From Allodiplogaster sudhausi (Eukaryota; Nematoda; Chromadorea; Rhabditida; Diplogasteridae), in contig CALZFC010000035.1 of assembly GCA_945643635.1 (NCBI GenBank), positions 1,933,501 through 1,997,500 on the forward strand: DNA of 64,000 bases, read 5' to 3'. The translations under genes were made by a program, and so were the position numbers. Below, piece by piece: positions 21,826 to 34,757 of the stretch. Within the stretch, counting starts at the first letter, position 1, and each line of letters starts with the position of its first letter. The notes below the pieces were generated by a model. The model was given only the letters and a program-made list of their open reading frames with translations, ran no database searches and was not told the DNA's origin.

Positions 21826-24800
21826 CTATTTTCGGAAGGATTTCCACATTTTTAAGAATGTCTTTCTGATGGATTGGACAGGAGCGAGAGCACAGCATTT
21901 CGTGCCCATCTTGGGCCAGGCCAGTTCGAAAAGAAAGATAAGAAAAGCAAGGGCGTAGAATGCTCCCGCGATCTTTAGGTTCAGCTGAATCGACGAAATG
22001 TTCACCGGCTGGAACGTAATCTCGCTGTGGAATTTGTTAACAATCCTCGGTAGATTCGTGAAGCGTCGCCACCAAAACGACTCCATCTGGTAACATTTAT
22101 ACATTTATTAATATTTTTTATATTTTTTAAGAAGAAGAAGAATGCCTCCACTTGCCTTCTCTTGATTAAAGAAGGCAATTGTAATGAAATTCATCCTTTT
22201 GCGCTGCTGAGGAGTAAAAAGATTCCTTCTGAAGCGAAGAGACTTTGGTAAACAAATGACATATAAGAATGATATGCACACAATATCGCCTCTATGAGAA
22301 TCTCAAGGACAGGTCTGATAGTGATATAATTACATGAGTTTGTATATAGTATACTAATCGTAAGTGTGACTTGAATGATACTAAATGTGACACGAATGAT
22401 ACTAAGTGTGATAGGAATGTTACTATTGGTGATGTGAATGTCGTTTGGATCAAATGTTAGCAACAAAAAATACTAACCTGAAGTATAATGTAGACGCGAA
22501 ACTAATGAAGAATGAGCCACTTTCAAGCGATAATGTCCGATCAAAGGAAGTTAGTTCCGGCATACCAGACGGATCGAGCCTGTTTGAATAAGGTAGAAAT
22601 ACCGAGAATGTAGTTTCTGATGGTTGCAGGTAACTCTCAAAGAGATAAATGTTCGCTAGTTTGAAGCAAGAAAACGTTTTTTTTTCAAGAAAAAATATAT
22701 TTATCTACAAAAACATTATTTAGAAAAGTAGTTGTGAAAACAAGCAAGTAGTATCTGTGCATTTCCCCAACTGCTGAACAGCACAACGGAGTTGAGCGCG
22801 GTTATTCGTTGGGTCCACGACGAAGATTCGATCAAGAAAAACGAACATTCCCGAATTGAAGTTTTTGTCGCAAAGCTGAAAAAAAGAAAGGCACTTTGAC
22901 AGTTTTCAAGAATAAAATGATTTTTTTCTTTGAAAACAAAAACGCTAACAAACCCGTTCGATACACTTGTGTTTATCGGCGGACATGAGGACTGGCCCTC
23001 TTCCCACGGAGTAGTCCGCCTTTTGAAGAAAAATTTTATTTTGTAAAAATATAAACTTAAAAAATAACTTTAGCATACAAAAACTCTGATGAATATCAAA
23101 TCGCACACATTTTTTTTAGATTTAAAGGAAGTATCCGCCGAATAATTCTACAGTAGCGCGAGAGAAACAGTTTGAATGAACGCGCTCATAAAGTTGTCTG
23201 CTGCTCGGTCGAGAGAGCATGTGAAAAAGGAGGGCGGCTCAGAACTACCGTAGCTAATTCTTTACCCGCTATTTTTCACGTTACTGTTGCTCAGAATGTA
23301 ATGAAAGAAAATTGCTCAAACTTTCAATATATATGTTTTATTGTTAGACCAAGATGAACTTATCCATATGGAAAAAAAATTTAGGTAAATTATTCCCCGG
23401 ATACCTCCTTTAAGATTCAATTCTTTTCTCAACGTTAACCTCGCTTGGAAGGCCGCCAACTATTTCCGCAGCCAGGCCAGTGAGTGCTGGATTGTCTTCA
23501 ATGATTAATTGCGATTTCCCGCTGCGAACTCGATCCACGAAATCCTTGAATTTTCTGTACAAAAAAAAAATTCCACATTATTGACATGTTGTAGAATTGT
23601 CAAAGTTAGCTAAATAATAACTCCTATGTACCTTACAAAGAGTTATAAATTTTTAACGGTGATGCATATTATTTTCATGCAAAGTCCAAATTTGAACAAA
23701 TAAAGCATTTTTTTTTACAATGGCGAGTCCAAGCCCAACCGAAGTTTTATGTCGAACATGTGACCTAACCACACTCACTTCACAACCATGACATGATTAG
23801 TTTTAAAATATATAAAATACCTCTCAATATTCCAAAGGACACTTATGATATAGCCGTCATATAGTATTGACATTGATCCTTGAGCGGTACAGAACATATT
23901 TATTTTCATTATGCAAATTCCCGTACGTCCTGGGCTCCTGTGATGGGACTGCCGTGTTTCCAGTAAAAGCGGCATTATACATGGACGCGACAAAGATGTA
24001 GCCAACTACGTAGAAGACAACGTGAAGGCGAATTTCTACAACTATATGTATCTTCTTAGGCATTGTATAAGTAAACATATCTCGAAAAAAATGTTTAAAA
24101 AATACAGCATTTATTTCAAAATGATAATTCATTGTAAAATACAATGGACTAACTCTTATTGTGCGGGAAGTAGTGCTCAACTCCGCGAATAAACAGCACA
24201 AGACCAACGAGTGTCAGGAGAGCGGGATAAGAAAAGACGAGAAAATCGAGAAGTTTGGGTGTTGACACGTTCTTCACTCTCTCATAGAAAGTCTCCTATA
24301 AAAGATATTATTGATTTCGTTCCGATTTGCCTGATTTGAAGTTGATAGAAGCGACTACAATGGTCAGAAAAATTCTAACTGATTTCCATTGAGTTTCGTG
24401 CTTCTTTAATGAATTGAGAGTAATCTGTACTATTTTCGCTCTATTAAAATGCATTGTATTTTTTTTAGATATGAACATATATAGATATTATATATGTAGG
24501 TATAGTAAAAAAAATTGTAAAAAAATATTCCGCTGTAAAAAAAAATTATTTTAAAAGCGTACCAAGTTATACACGATTGGCAGCGAGACATAGCCAAAGT
24601 CACGCAATCGATCGGCACGAAGGCTCTGCAAATGGACGCGCTAAAGTGGTTGGTCATTCGAATAAAGCCCGATTGAAACCTCACATAATATTTCGGTGAT
24701 TGCTCTCAGATAAGTAAGCTTTTTTTTTAAAGATTTCTAAGAAGAAAACTTCTGGTAACCATGTCCATCACTGTTCCATCGACCGTGTTGTTCTGAATAA

Positions 24801-25175
24801 GGCCAAGAACTCCGGGATGTCTTCCAGATTCGTCCGGACCTTTATCAACTAAACGGACAGTTATGACTGTTTTTAATAGATAATGATGGTGATCAAATAA
24901 AATCTTCCGATCTAAAAAGGGTCACAAAAACAAAAAAAGATGACAGCGATATGGAGTGAAACGGAAGGTTCAAGGATATTTTAAAAAAAAAGTTTTTTAA
25001 AGGTAATATCTCGTCAACTTCGATGCGACACGTGGACTTCGTCGATTGTCTCATTTGCGGCTGCTGCCCACATTTTCCATATCTCCCAGTAGATGCCACG
25101 CGATACGCCGCCACGTCTGAATCGATACGGGAAGATGTCCCGTTCGACTTGTCCGGAAGACAGGATGATTGTCAT
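21826..25175 (-). CDS. Ionotropic-receptor-like protein, left-arm copy, 438 aa
   Basis: Eleven exons on the minus strand. The first is about 25,175-25,019; the last four are 22,875-22,742, 22,579-22,478, 22,228-22,156 and 22,086-21,826. All phases agree, and one intron has a GC donor (AAG|GCAAGT). The protein resembles ionotropic glutamate receptors/IRs without the large amino-terminal domain. It has ligand-binding S1 pieces (SRGIYWEIW, GVLGLIQNNTVDGT, DFGYVSLPIVYNL), M1 (LLDFLVFSYPALLTLVGLVL, residues about 117-136), an M3-like helix with FVASMYNAAFTGNTA (about 164-178), an S2 part, and a final helix IAGAFYALAFLIFLFEL (about 391-407). The segment between M1 and M3 is too short for a normal pore loop. 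Signal peptide exon not found, so the start is provisional. Expected at the cell surface as a chemosensory or ligand-binding receptor (inference). A 284-bp MITE lies in one intron. Confidence 0.75.
23126..23409. mobile_element. TTAA-flanked MITE (284 bp), left arm only
   Basis: Inverted termini AGGAAGTATCCGCCGAATAA and TTATTCCCCGGATACCTCCT are flanked by TTAA (23,122-23,125 and 23,410-23,413). It lies in an intron of the IR-like gene. The matching right-arm site (63,668-63,678) has one TTAA followed by AGGAGGT only, so the element has been lost there, leaving about 7 bp. It is related by its ends to the elements at 12,469 and 40,138. Confidence 0.85.
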
Positions 25176-26650
25176 TGGAGGAGGGGGTCACTGGAAAGAA
25201 TACTTAATGCAAATTCAAATTGCCGCGCATTTTTTTTTTTAATGTAATGCTAATACAATAATAATTTCTTAATTAGTTCTCAAATTTAACGACGTGTGCA
25301 ATGAAGGAGGAGAATTATCATTGGAGGACAGTGATCACTGGCAAAAATAATTAATGGCAGATGCTAGCAACCTACATGCATATTTCAAAGGTTCATATCG
25401 GAATCCAAAAACGCAAACAAAAAAACCATTGCGAATTAGAGCACGAAATGGTGTGCAAAATTGGTTGCCAGATTCAACGTGCAATGAAGGAGGGGAAAGT
25501 CTCCGATGACTTTGATGCCTTTAGAAGCAGAAGTCGTCACTGAACATGGCGTATGTTTTTGTTCATAGTGAGAAGTACGTGTACTTTTTCCCATTTAGTG
25601 TATCTTTTTTATTTCTTATATCGTATGCAACATGTCTTTTTGTATATTTATGAGAGAGAGAGATGGAGCAACAGAGAGGGAGAGGGAGAGAGAACGAGGA
25701 ATTAAATACGAAAGAGCGAGAGGAGAAGAGAAAACAGAGAGAGAGAAAACGAGCAGAGAGAAGAGAGAAAAGAGAGAGACTGAGAAGAAGAGCTAGGAGT
25801 GAGAGAAAAGAGAGAAGCGAAAGATGAGTGAGAAGAGACAAACGAGGGAGAAGGGAGAGAAGGCAGAGAAGAAAGATAGTATGCAAGCCTGGAAAATCAA
25901 TACGAGGGGAAAATGAAGAATCTCATCTTATACATAGTAGCTAATTTGATCGCCCCTTTTTCCGACTGTACCGGGAAAGCTATATTTAAGGATGAGGATG
26001 TTGTGACAAGCGAAGGAATTATCTAATGCAATAACAATGGTAACGCGTTGTGTCTCTCCACATGCGGAGGGGAAAGTGTGTGTATGTATGTGCGCGTATG
26101 TGGGTAGAAAAACGAAAGGTTTACAATCAGACAGAGTAGAAGAGAGAATCGACCGCTTGCGAAGAAAGAGAGGAAATGAACTGCTGTGAGCATTGCCGGT
26201 CGGATGCTTATATGCATTAGGAAAAGAGCGAGTGCTCACGTAGGCCAATATTCTATTCCGTACACTTTATACGCTTTCCGTGTACCCTTTGTCACATTAC
26301 TCGCGGAAGAGGAAGTAGAAATGCATGATGCCTTAACTACTTCACGCACTTGCCGTGCTGTAATGAAAAGGAAAGATGACACCCGGGCTAAAGACTTTGC
26401 GTATAGGTCACACGAGCAGCCTCCGATCACGCGACTCTTTTAATGCCAGGGGTTGCAAAAAGGAAGAAAAGACGTTGTACATACATACATATGTATGTAT
26501 CTGAGGTACTTTTGGAGTGCAGTTTGAGTTGAACTGGACAAAGTCACGCTGAACAGCTGAGAGATGATAATGTATGGAGGAGCTATGCGATTACTGCCGT
26601 TTGCAATTCATTACAAAGTAGATTGTTTATGAAAGAGCATAACTGACAAA
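25176..26650. other. Upstream region of left IR-like gene; no gene called
   Basis: Contains GAGAGA-rich DNA at 25,650-25,870 and short open frames on both strands that are also present, with frame-breaking differences, in the diverged spacer copy at 38,300-39,050. That argues against coding. The first (signal-peptide) exon and promoter of the IR-like gene may lie here but could not be placed. Confidence 0.45.
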
Positions 26651-26754
26651 CGTAATGTACCATATTTTATCTATTTGCACCCAGGGGGTCATTATTTTTT
26701 CAATACCCTTGCAAGTGAGGGGCACTATTAGAGGGTGGGTTTCTCCTAAAGGGT

Positions 26755-27223
26755 GTGATAACTCTTTCTATCTCTCTCTCTCTCTCATTCTACAACTCCA
26801 TCTCTCTCTCTGTCTCTCTCCTTCATTAGCTCCCTCTCTCTCTTTCTACCTCTTTATCTCTTTCTACAACTCCCTCTCTCTCTCCCTTTCTATCTCCATC
26901 TCTCTCTCTCTCCCTCTCTCTTTCAATAACTCTCGCTCTCTTTCTATAACTCTCTCTCTCTATAACTATCTCTCTCTCTCTTTCTATAGCTTTCTCTATC
27001 TTTCTATAACTCCCTCTCTCTTTCTCTCTCTTCCAATAACTCTCACTCTCTCATTCTCTTTCTCTTTCTCTTTCTCTTTCTCTTTCTCTTTCTCTTTCTC
27101 TTTCTCTTTCTCTTTCTCTTTCTCTTTCTCTTTTTCTTTCTCTTTCTCTTTCTCTTTCTCTTTCTCTTTCTCTTTCTCTTTCTCTTTCTCTTTCTCTTTC
27201 TCTTTCTCTTTCTTTTTCTATAA

Positions 27224-27260
<37 letters not shown>

Positions 27261-27285
27261 GATCTCTCTCTCCACCTAATATCTC
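26755..27285. repeat. (CTTTCT)n and (CT)n microsatellite, left arm
   Basis: Nearly pure TTTCTC units from 27,055 to 27,220 within a longer CT tract. The right-arm equivalent differs in length by 26 bp, a normal replication-slippage difference. The very long open frame across it is low-complexity Phe/Ser repeat, not a protein. Confidence 0.9.
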
Positions 27286-27299
27286 TCGCTATCCTTCCC

Positions 27300-27620
27300 C
27301 CATGTCGCTGCTTGGTGACCCATCGTTGTTTGATGCCCAGTTGCCATGAAGCGAATAGCAGGGGTATTGCATGCAGTTAGCCACTTTCCTTTAGAAAAGA
27401 CCGGCTATATTTCTTTCCAATCAGGTTTCCTGCTTTTTCTCATCTGCCTTTCATTTATCTGTGCGTAATTTAGTTGCGATTGCCAATATCAGTTGATAGT
27501 ACTCGAATGCATAATTAATTGATATGTTCAGATCAGGACTGCTCCCATAAACGGAGCACCATCTTCAGAGCCTTCATTTATATCCAATCAGCAGGGGAAC
27601 ATCGATATAAGGTTTAAAAA
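27300..27620. repeat. Dispersed repeat family R1, copy 3
   Basis: Ordered blocks GATGCCCAGTTGCC, TAGCCACTTTCCTTTAGAAA, TTAGTTGCGATTGCCAATAT, CTCCCATAAACGGAGCACC and TATATCCAATCAGC, preceded by the CT tract. Confidence 0.65.
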
Positions 27621-29147
27621 AGTCTTTATATTACTATTGTCATTTTATCTATGGAAAACTGTCTTGTCGGAGAGAAAAGGCTGAATGAGAGAAAGATAGA
27701 GGGACACAGAGAGAAGTGCAGATAGAGAGAGAGAGAGGCAGAGGGAGAGAGGGCGTAAATACTAACGAAATTAACACTCATTTTAAGATAACAGCAGAAG
27801 AAGAGAAAGAAAGTTGGAAATTACCTTTCTCAAGAACCATTACCCTACGACACAAAGAGCCATATGGAGCGTGCGTTGATTCTAATGAATGACTCCGACA
27901 TCTTCTAGTACTCAGAGGTGTCACTGACTGGCTTTTGTTGACTACAAAGAATATAATATTCAGGGATTCAACTACACCTTTACGTTCTTTCTTTCTGACG
28001 CGCTCGCAGAAATCCAAGGAGTGTGAGGTTAAATTCAAGGGTAAAAGAAAATGAAACGTAAGATTTAAAAAAAATAACAGAGCAGTGAGTCTGTGACAGT
28101 GAGAACGATATCGCATCTTTTTTTCAGGGATATCATTGCTTGTAGAAGAAAATTCTAAAAACCTCTAAAAACGTGTTGAGATGAAAATGCGTAGACCCGA
28201 GGCAAGCGAATACGGACGACAATGCGTCTGTGCGCAAATGAAGAACGTTAGATTCCCACTTGTACTGTCCTTTAAAACAGGAAGAGTCTTGACAAGCAAA
28301 CAAAGCTACTATAAATTACGAACGACCTCATTCAGAGAATGATTCGTCCAAATGCTGAACTGGCAGCTGCGTCTGCATGCAATAGCTGAACATGTCCGTT
28401 GCCTTGCGACAGCAGCAAATTTCGAATAAGAAGAAAAAAATTCACTCAACGGCCATGTAAGCGCAGAAAGTTTTCAGCTCATTTGATATATACATGCGTA
28501 CAAGATCACGTTTACGAATGAATTGCATTCGCTTCTCATGAGAACAAGAATATTGAGATATGTAAATGTTTAAAGCTTTTTAAAGGTTTCACGAGATTCT
28601 ATGCAGCAACTTCAGTCTTCGACAAATGAGTACATAAACAATGAAGCCGACCAAGCGCCAACGTGCCAAAAGTGTTTATTGCCGCATATATAGCATATGT
28701 ATGTATAATAGATCGCTTATTGAGTATGCATCTCTAGTTTATGTCTACCAACTGATTCAAGAGATTAACCTATCTATAATGTTTAGACATATTTCCATAT
28801 TGTTAGGTGTTTAGAAAAAGGCTTTAAAACAAGAAGTCGCCTTTAGGAGTTCATTAATGTAAAATTTTCAGTCATCAGATTGTGTTCGAAATCTGTTTGC
28901 TCTATCCTTCTTTTCAACTCCACTTTTGAGAAAAGAATGGAAAAAAGAATGAAAGAATACTTTTAATCTTCAAAAGCTACTTTATTCACTACATGTCATG
29001 CTGAGGGTTTAATGGCTGTTCATGGGACTGTACTCGCTGTGATAGCAATTACAGAGGAATAGAAGAATTGGTGTGCAGGTTCAGGGGTGTGTTATGTGTG
29101 TGTGTGGAGTCAGACTTGACGGGTGGGCGGAGCCATGCATGATCAAC
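27621..29147. other. No gene recognised between IR-like and PTP-like genes (left arm)
   Basis: An open frame at 27,778-28,116 is present in both arms, but identity of the arms gives no coding evidence and it lacks splice partners. CATATATGC-type palindromes occur near 28,690. Confidence 0.4.
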
Positions 29148-32100
29148 TCAGGCAGCGAGACTGGGGCCGGCGGCCGGTTTGGGGATTGCAGTCGGGAAGA
29201 CGGCTGCCGTCTTCTTGTCTTCTTGTCGCAGCGCAATCTTCTCCCTACGACCATTTTTGTTTATTTAATAAAGAAGCCAAGTAGCGAATGATTTTACATT
29301 AGGGCCATTTTTATGCAAATATTTGGCTATTCTTCTGTTGAATAAAAATCAAGTTGAAAAAACAATTATTCAAACTTTCTGGAAATACGCCTTAGACTAA
29401 TGCGAATTGATCCTTGTTTATAAATCCATTTGTTAATTATTCAGAGCATGGCTCCTTTACAACAAAGATAATTTAATTTGTGATTTTTCTGCTTACAGCA
29501 TCATTTTGCGGTTTGCATCCCTGAATATTTCGGAATTCTCGCGGAGCTTCGTCTCTCTCAGGAGAGGGAATATGTACGCAGCGAGGACGTGGAAGACGTA
29601 GAGTCCATCCTGCAATCATGTCCAATGCTATCATATCCTGACAATAATAGTAGGTAGCGCCGTACCGCGATGTTTGGGAAGGAGCCGCAGCGCGACTTTT
29701 TCACAGCCTCCGCATGAGCTTGGACTTCGTCCTTGAATTATGGAACCAGAAATTATGCATAAAAAGGACGTGTCAAAAAAGCTAAAAAGCAAACTCGCAC
29801 ATGCCACATAAAGCCATTTTCCTCCTCGCGATGCCCATTCACGAGCTGGCGACGCATGTTGATCATGGAAGCCAGCTGACAGGAACGGCCGCAGCCAGTT
29901 CCATCCTGGATGAAGACCTGCAGGGGAAGAGAGGGAATGAGGGATAGAGATAGATCAAGAGAGAAAGAGAGAAAGAGAGGAAGAGAGAGATAGAGGAAGA
30001 GAGAGAAAGAAGGTGGTAGAGAGAAAGAGAAACAAAGAGAGAGAGAGAGAGTAAAGACAGTGAAGCTGCACCAGGTGGCGTTTGAGATTCTTCATCGGAA
30101 CAAAATTCTCGAAGCGCGCCAACTCACGCTCGATCACCGGCTAAATGGGCAAAACAGACTTTAATTGATCGGCATCTAATTAATAACATTTCTAAGTATT
30201 TCATAACATACTTTTTCAATGACAATGACAAAACTCGCCAGAATGGCGTCCAAGTCGTCGGGCAGCTTCAGCTCTGGCCAGAATGTAATGTTGGTGTGCG
30301 CAATGACTGCCGCCTTCTCGACCGTCTTGCCATCTAGGCTGCGCACTTCCACGTGCACCACGCGCTCCTCTACGTCATCCTCAAAATGACATCTAATAAT
30401 TGCTGCGGACATACATTTTTTTCATATACCCTTTCAATTACGTTTATCTAATTTAATTTTTTTTTAAGATCTCACCATGAACGGCTCCTCCTCGACGCGC
30501 ACTGTGATGATGTGCTTCTTGTCGTAGGAGAGCATCACGGAGAGACGCGTCTGCTGCTCGGCTGGAAGAGTCCGCTTCGGTGGAGGAATCCTGAAGATAT
30601 ATGGTAAGTAGGCCGAACAAATATGTTCCAGGCAACCGACAAATTCTGGTCAATAGAAGATGGACACACTTTTCCTTCTTGGCGCTCTTGTCTTTCTTGG
30701 CGCTCTTGTCCTTTTTGGCGCTCGTCTCCTTCTTGACGCTCGTGTCCTTTTTAACGCTCTTGTTCGATTTGACGCTCTTGTCTTTCTAGACGCCCCCGTC
30801 CGTCGTGGAGCAGCTCTTCTTGCTGTCACCTAAGGGTCTTGGAGACCCCTTCGCGCTCAGCTCAACCTGGCTCTCCTCCGGAACGGTCAGCTCCTCTAAC
30901 TCGATCGTCTTCTCCTTGACACTTTTCTTGCTCTTCTCATCGCCTCCAGCACTCGAGCGATTCTTGCCGACAAAGGCGTCGACCAGATTCTGCAGCTCCT
31001 GAGGCGAACTGCCCAGTGGCAGGTTCAGGCCAATCTGTCATTATTATTGTAATATATTTCAATTGCTTCTATCTCTCGTTTATTTTTTAAATTTTCATTA
31101 CGCATTTCATTCTCATATACAAATAGATATAAATACTGACATCTTGTTCGACTCGCTCGCAAATGTGCACAATGCTGCCGATTCCCATCTCGACTGCTGT
31201 CTCCCAGAAGATGGCCAGTTGTGGCTCGGTCACGATCTGGCAGTGAATATTTTATATAAGTTTATTATAGGTCATCCCTCATTTTGACATGCTAATTCTT
31301 AGCCATTACAGTAACCTGGCCAACAATGATGCCGCCACTTCCTTCGATGACATTCGCGTTGAGACGCGGAAGGGCGCCGTAGCGAGGCAGCGCCGTCTTC
31401 TTCACGATTGGTGTAGAGTGTCTTGAACGAGAGACCGCCATAGTTTCTTTGCAAAATGCACACAAAATAAATTTGGAATCTATTTTGTAGGAAATGTGAC
31501 CTCTGTACAAGGCGCCAATCGTTCACTGTGGCCACCGAGCCGTACTCGTCCGGCTTCGCGTCGGCGGGCACCGGCGGATAAACCTCCGCTGCGTAGTGCG
31601 TGTAGTTGACAAGATGCTAAAAGGTAAATGCAAGATCAAGCAATACGGTCACACTCATTGATATAGAAATAAAAAGAATAACTAAAAAGAATAGCATGAC
31701 TTCTTACCGCATTACAGCGCCCCTCAATGTCGTAGATACCGAAGCAACCCACAGAAGTCATAATTACTGAAAAAAAATTTTTTTTTTTGTTCTTTAAATG
31801 ACTGTTCTTTTTGCTTCTTGCTAATCAGTTTGTTTACAATTCAGAATATTTCAAATGAATTTTTACTCTAGTCTATTTTTATAGTTACAGTAGTCATACA
31901 CGGCGGGATATTCAAACTTTTCATGTGGCGCGTGATCTTCTCCTCTGGCGCATTCTGAACAGTGCCCATGGTCTCGATGAAAGTCGACTCATTCGTGTCA
32001 GTCATGGCGAACGTGAGCCGCCGCTTCTACAGCACACTGTCTATGAACGGCTTCTTCTGCTCTCCCTTCTTCTCAGCTGCCTTGCGGCTGCGGCGACGCA

Positions 32101-32664
32101 CAAAGAAGACTGTAAAAGGATCGATGTTGAACATTCGCTCAAAATCAATAGATAACATTTGCGCACCGACTCCACCAATGGCCACGAGAAGGAGGCAAAG
32201 GCCGACACTGCTGATGATGATCCAGGGTGTGAAGCCAGACTGGAGCAAGGGATTAGCTCTGTCGTCGACGTCGTGGTGGTGAAGTACGCGTCGTACATTT
32301 GCTTTACTTCTTCCATCCTTGCTTTATTCCACATCACGCCGTTGCACGGCTCCACTGCCGTTTGGCAGGCACAGACGAACTGGGCGTCGCTTATGTTGAA
32401 GTTGTCAACTTGCGAGCATCCGGCAACGCCGATGTGGTCCCCGCACGCGTTCAGCACATAATCCCATTCCGAGTTCAGGGACTTTGTGAACTTCACTTGG
32501 CACCACCTCTCGGCTTCATTACTGCAGTTTCGCGGACCAAATATTGTATCACAAACCTGAAAGAAGGCCTCTTCATCACATTTCGAAACAAGAAAAATTG
32601 TCTCTTTAGATATAAACCGGGACTGTTGACATGGCACCGACGAAGCTTGACGCGAAAACTGCAA
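29148..32664 (-). pseudogene. PTP-like receptor gene, left-arm copy, damaged
   Basis: Reverse-complement copy of the right-arm gene (exons from 54,087 to 57,908). Compared with that copy it lacks 312 bp around 32,256, which removes the end of the threonine-rich exon, the next small exon and both adjoining introns, and joins ACAGAGCTA directly to ATCCCTTG. That shifts the frame before the transmembrane segment. In addition, the acceptor AG before the exon beginning GGCGGTCTCT has become AT (31,437-31,443 region: AAACTATGG here, AAACTAGGG in the right arm). Remaining exons match almost exactly. It could still make a secreted ectodomain fragment. Loss of function is an inference. Confidence 0.7.
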
Positions 32665-33977
32665 AATCAGTATTAAATAATGAATACAAGAACATTCATC
32701 TGTTAGGGGAGAGGGAGGCTTGAAATAAGGAGAATTGTGAAATTTTTAGGAGAAACCAATTGTTATTTAATGTGAGGAATTAAAGACGAAAGCTGACAGC
32801 GAGGTGTATGGAATGAAGTGGCTGTCGGGCAGAGCGGCCAAGAGAGACCACCTTCCCGTACGATGGCGATTTGAAGGAATGACACAAATGTCCCAATCAC
32901 GCCGGCTTTTATACGAATCTTTTTGCACTTTTTTGTAATATTAGCATCGATTTCGCAATAACATGAAAAAAGTGCTCGGTTTTGCTGGTGAAATGTCAGG
33001 CAAAGTGTTCTATTGCATGTAAGGAGGTTGCCTTTACTTTCAAATTTGCTCAAATTTATCATAATCTCAGATATTTCCATGTCATCCAAATTTCAATTTC
33101 TCTCTCAATTGTTCTCTTTCTTCAAATTCATTATTATTTCCACTCTTTTGCGCAGCTCCATTCGGTCAGTTTCCACCTGTTTCGACGGCGTGAACGGCTG
33201 CCCCATACGACTGTCTTGGAATAACGAAGATATAATTTTCATTCGACACCACTTTTCCTCTCATATCCATTCCTACTCTTTTTTCCATGTTGACTTCTTT
33301 TCGCGTTCTTCAACCCTTCAGAAGATATGTACATATATGCCTTGAGTCTTCCACTGTTTTGAACTTGATTAATATTGCTCACAATTAGTCAGAATAAAGT
33401 TGTTCGAAACGTATTCTTCGCAGAGAAACATAAATGAAGTTTTTACTATGTATGTATTAGCAACCAACAATAAAAATAAGCTCCTAGTAGATTAGATTAG
33501 AACATTCTCGCTCGGAGCCGAACAGACAGAAAGGCAAGAATCTCGAAAGCCATGAAATCAAGAAGAACGCAAGCTTTTTTTGCTAAACTAATAAAGGCAT
33601 TTTTTGGCCATATGTCCGCAGACTCCAGAATACTTGCCGACTTGTTCTTCCTTTCGCAGACCGTGTTGAGGAAGCCAATCTTGTGGGTGTGTCCTACACT
33701 GGGTGGTTCTACGCTCTCGCGTCGCCCATCTCCTTTAAAATGGAAGTGTGTGAGAAAGAGGAAAACAAGAGTGGAATGAATATGGAAAGGGAAGAAAAAG
33801 CGAAGTGAGGCGAGACGAGAAAGAATCCCCCACGAAGTCTAGTCTGCCTTGCTTCCCAGCCTCGTAAAAAGAAAACGATCATGAAGGTAAAATCACAACC
33901 ATCCTCAACTAGCAACAGCAAAGAAGAAATGCCAAAGAGCCATGAATTTCTATCCCTCAATTTTGCAATTCGAAGTA
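32665..33977. other. Upstream region of left PTP-like copy; no gene called
   Basis: Mirror of 52,767-54,080. A TATA-type box in minus-strand sense lies near 32,907-32,913 (TTTTATACG). No exon with a signal peptide could be resolved. Confidence 0.4.
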
Positions 33978-33981
33978 TTAA
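33978..33981. other. Empty TTAA target site of the 8.2-kb element
   Basis: A single TTAA sits in the context CGAAG-TATTAAGAGATAG. In the right arm the same flanks are separated by the 8,248-bp element with TTAA on both sides. This is the unoccupied allele of the insertion. Confidence 0.95.
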
Positions 33982-34757
33982 GAGATAGAGAAAAAAAGAA
34001 AGAGAGCGAGAGAGAGATCGAGAGAACTTGGATGAGAGAGCGTGAGGGAGACCTCATTGGCTCCTCATCCTCAGTCTCACGCTCCCTCTCTCTCTGCATC
34101 TCCTTGTCGGCAAATTACTTTCCGCCTGTCTTCTTCTCGTCGCTATGGTTGGTAGACCAATATGATTTTACTTCGCATTGAGTACTCTAGCACAATTGTG
34201 CCCTTACAGAAAACATGTTTGCAAGCAATTCCTTGCCTCCTTCTTTATTTAGGAAAACGACAGGCTTGTGCAATGTTCTCTTCTTGCTCACCATCAGATA
34301 TACCATCTCATGCTGCAGAAAGATTTCACTATCCATTCCGATTCCGTTTCTTTAATCAGTATCTAAGATGTGAATTTTTTGAAGATAAATTTAAGAAGAA
34401 TGTCGCTCTCTTAGGCCCGAAGACAAGGCAAGATGAGAGGAGGGCATCGAGCATAGTGCGGACACCTCTGATGTTATCCCTTGGTGGCGGTGAGGTGTAG
34501 TTACGATATTGCAGATTAGCTCTTTGCAAAGATTTTTGAGCAAAACGACTAGAATATGAATTCAAGCTTGATAAATGACTAATTGCATTAGTACCATTCT
34601 CTCTTAGTTTTTTATATAAATCATTTTCTATGTACTTGATATGATCGAACAAGTTGTTATTGAAGGACATACGAGAGAATTTTTATTTGCGCGAGGAGCG
34701 AATAAAAGTTTCCTTTCATAGGCAAGCGACTGTATGCCTAAGCAGGGAATAATTGGC

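Noticed and set aside
26655..27380. Open frame of 241 codons on the plus strand
   Set aside because: It is a Phe/Ser/Leu repeat from the (CTTTCT)n microsatellite; the mirrored copy changes frame after a slippage difference, so it is not a protein.
27778..28116. 112-codon open frame found in both arms
   Set aside because: Presence in both arms only reflects their identity; no splice partner, motif or codon bias.
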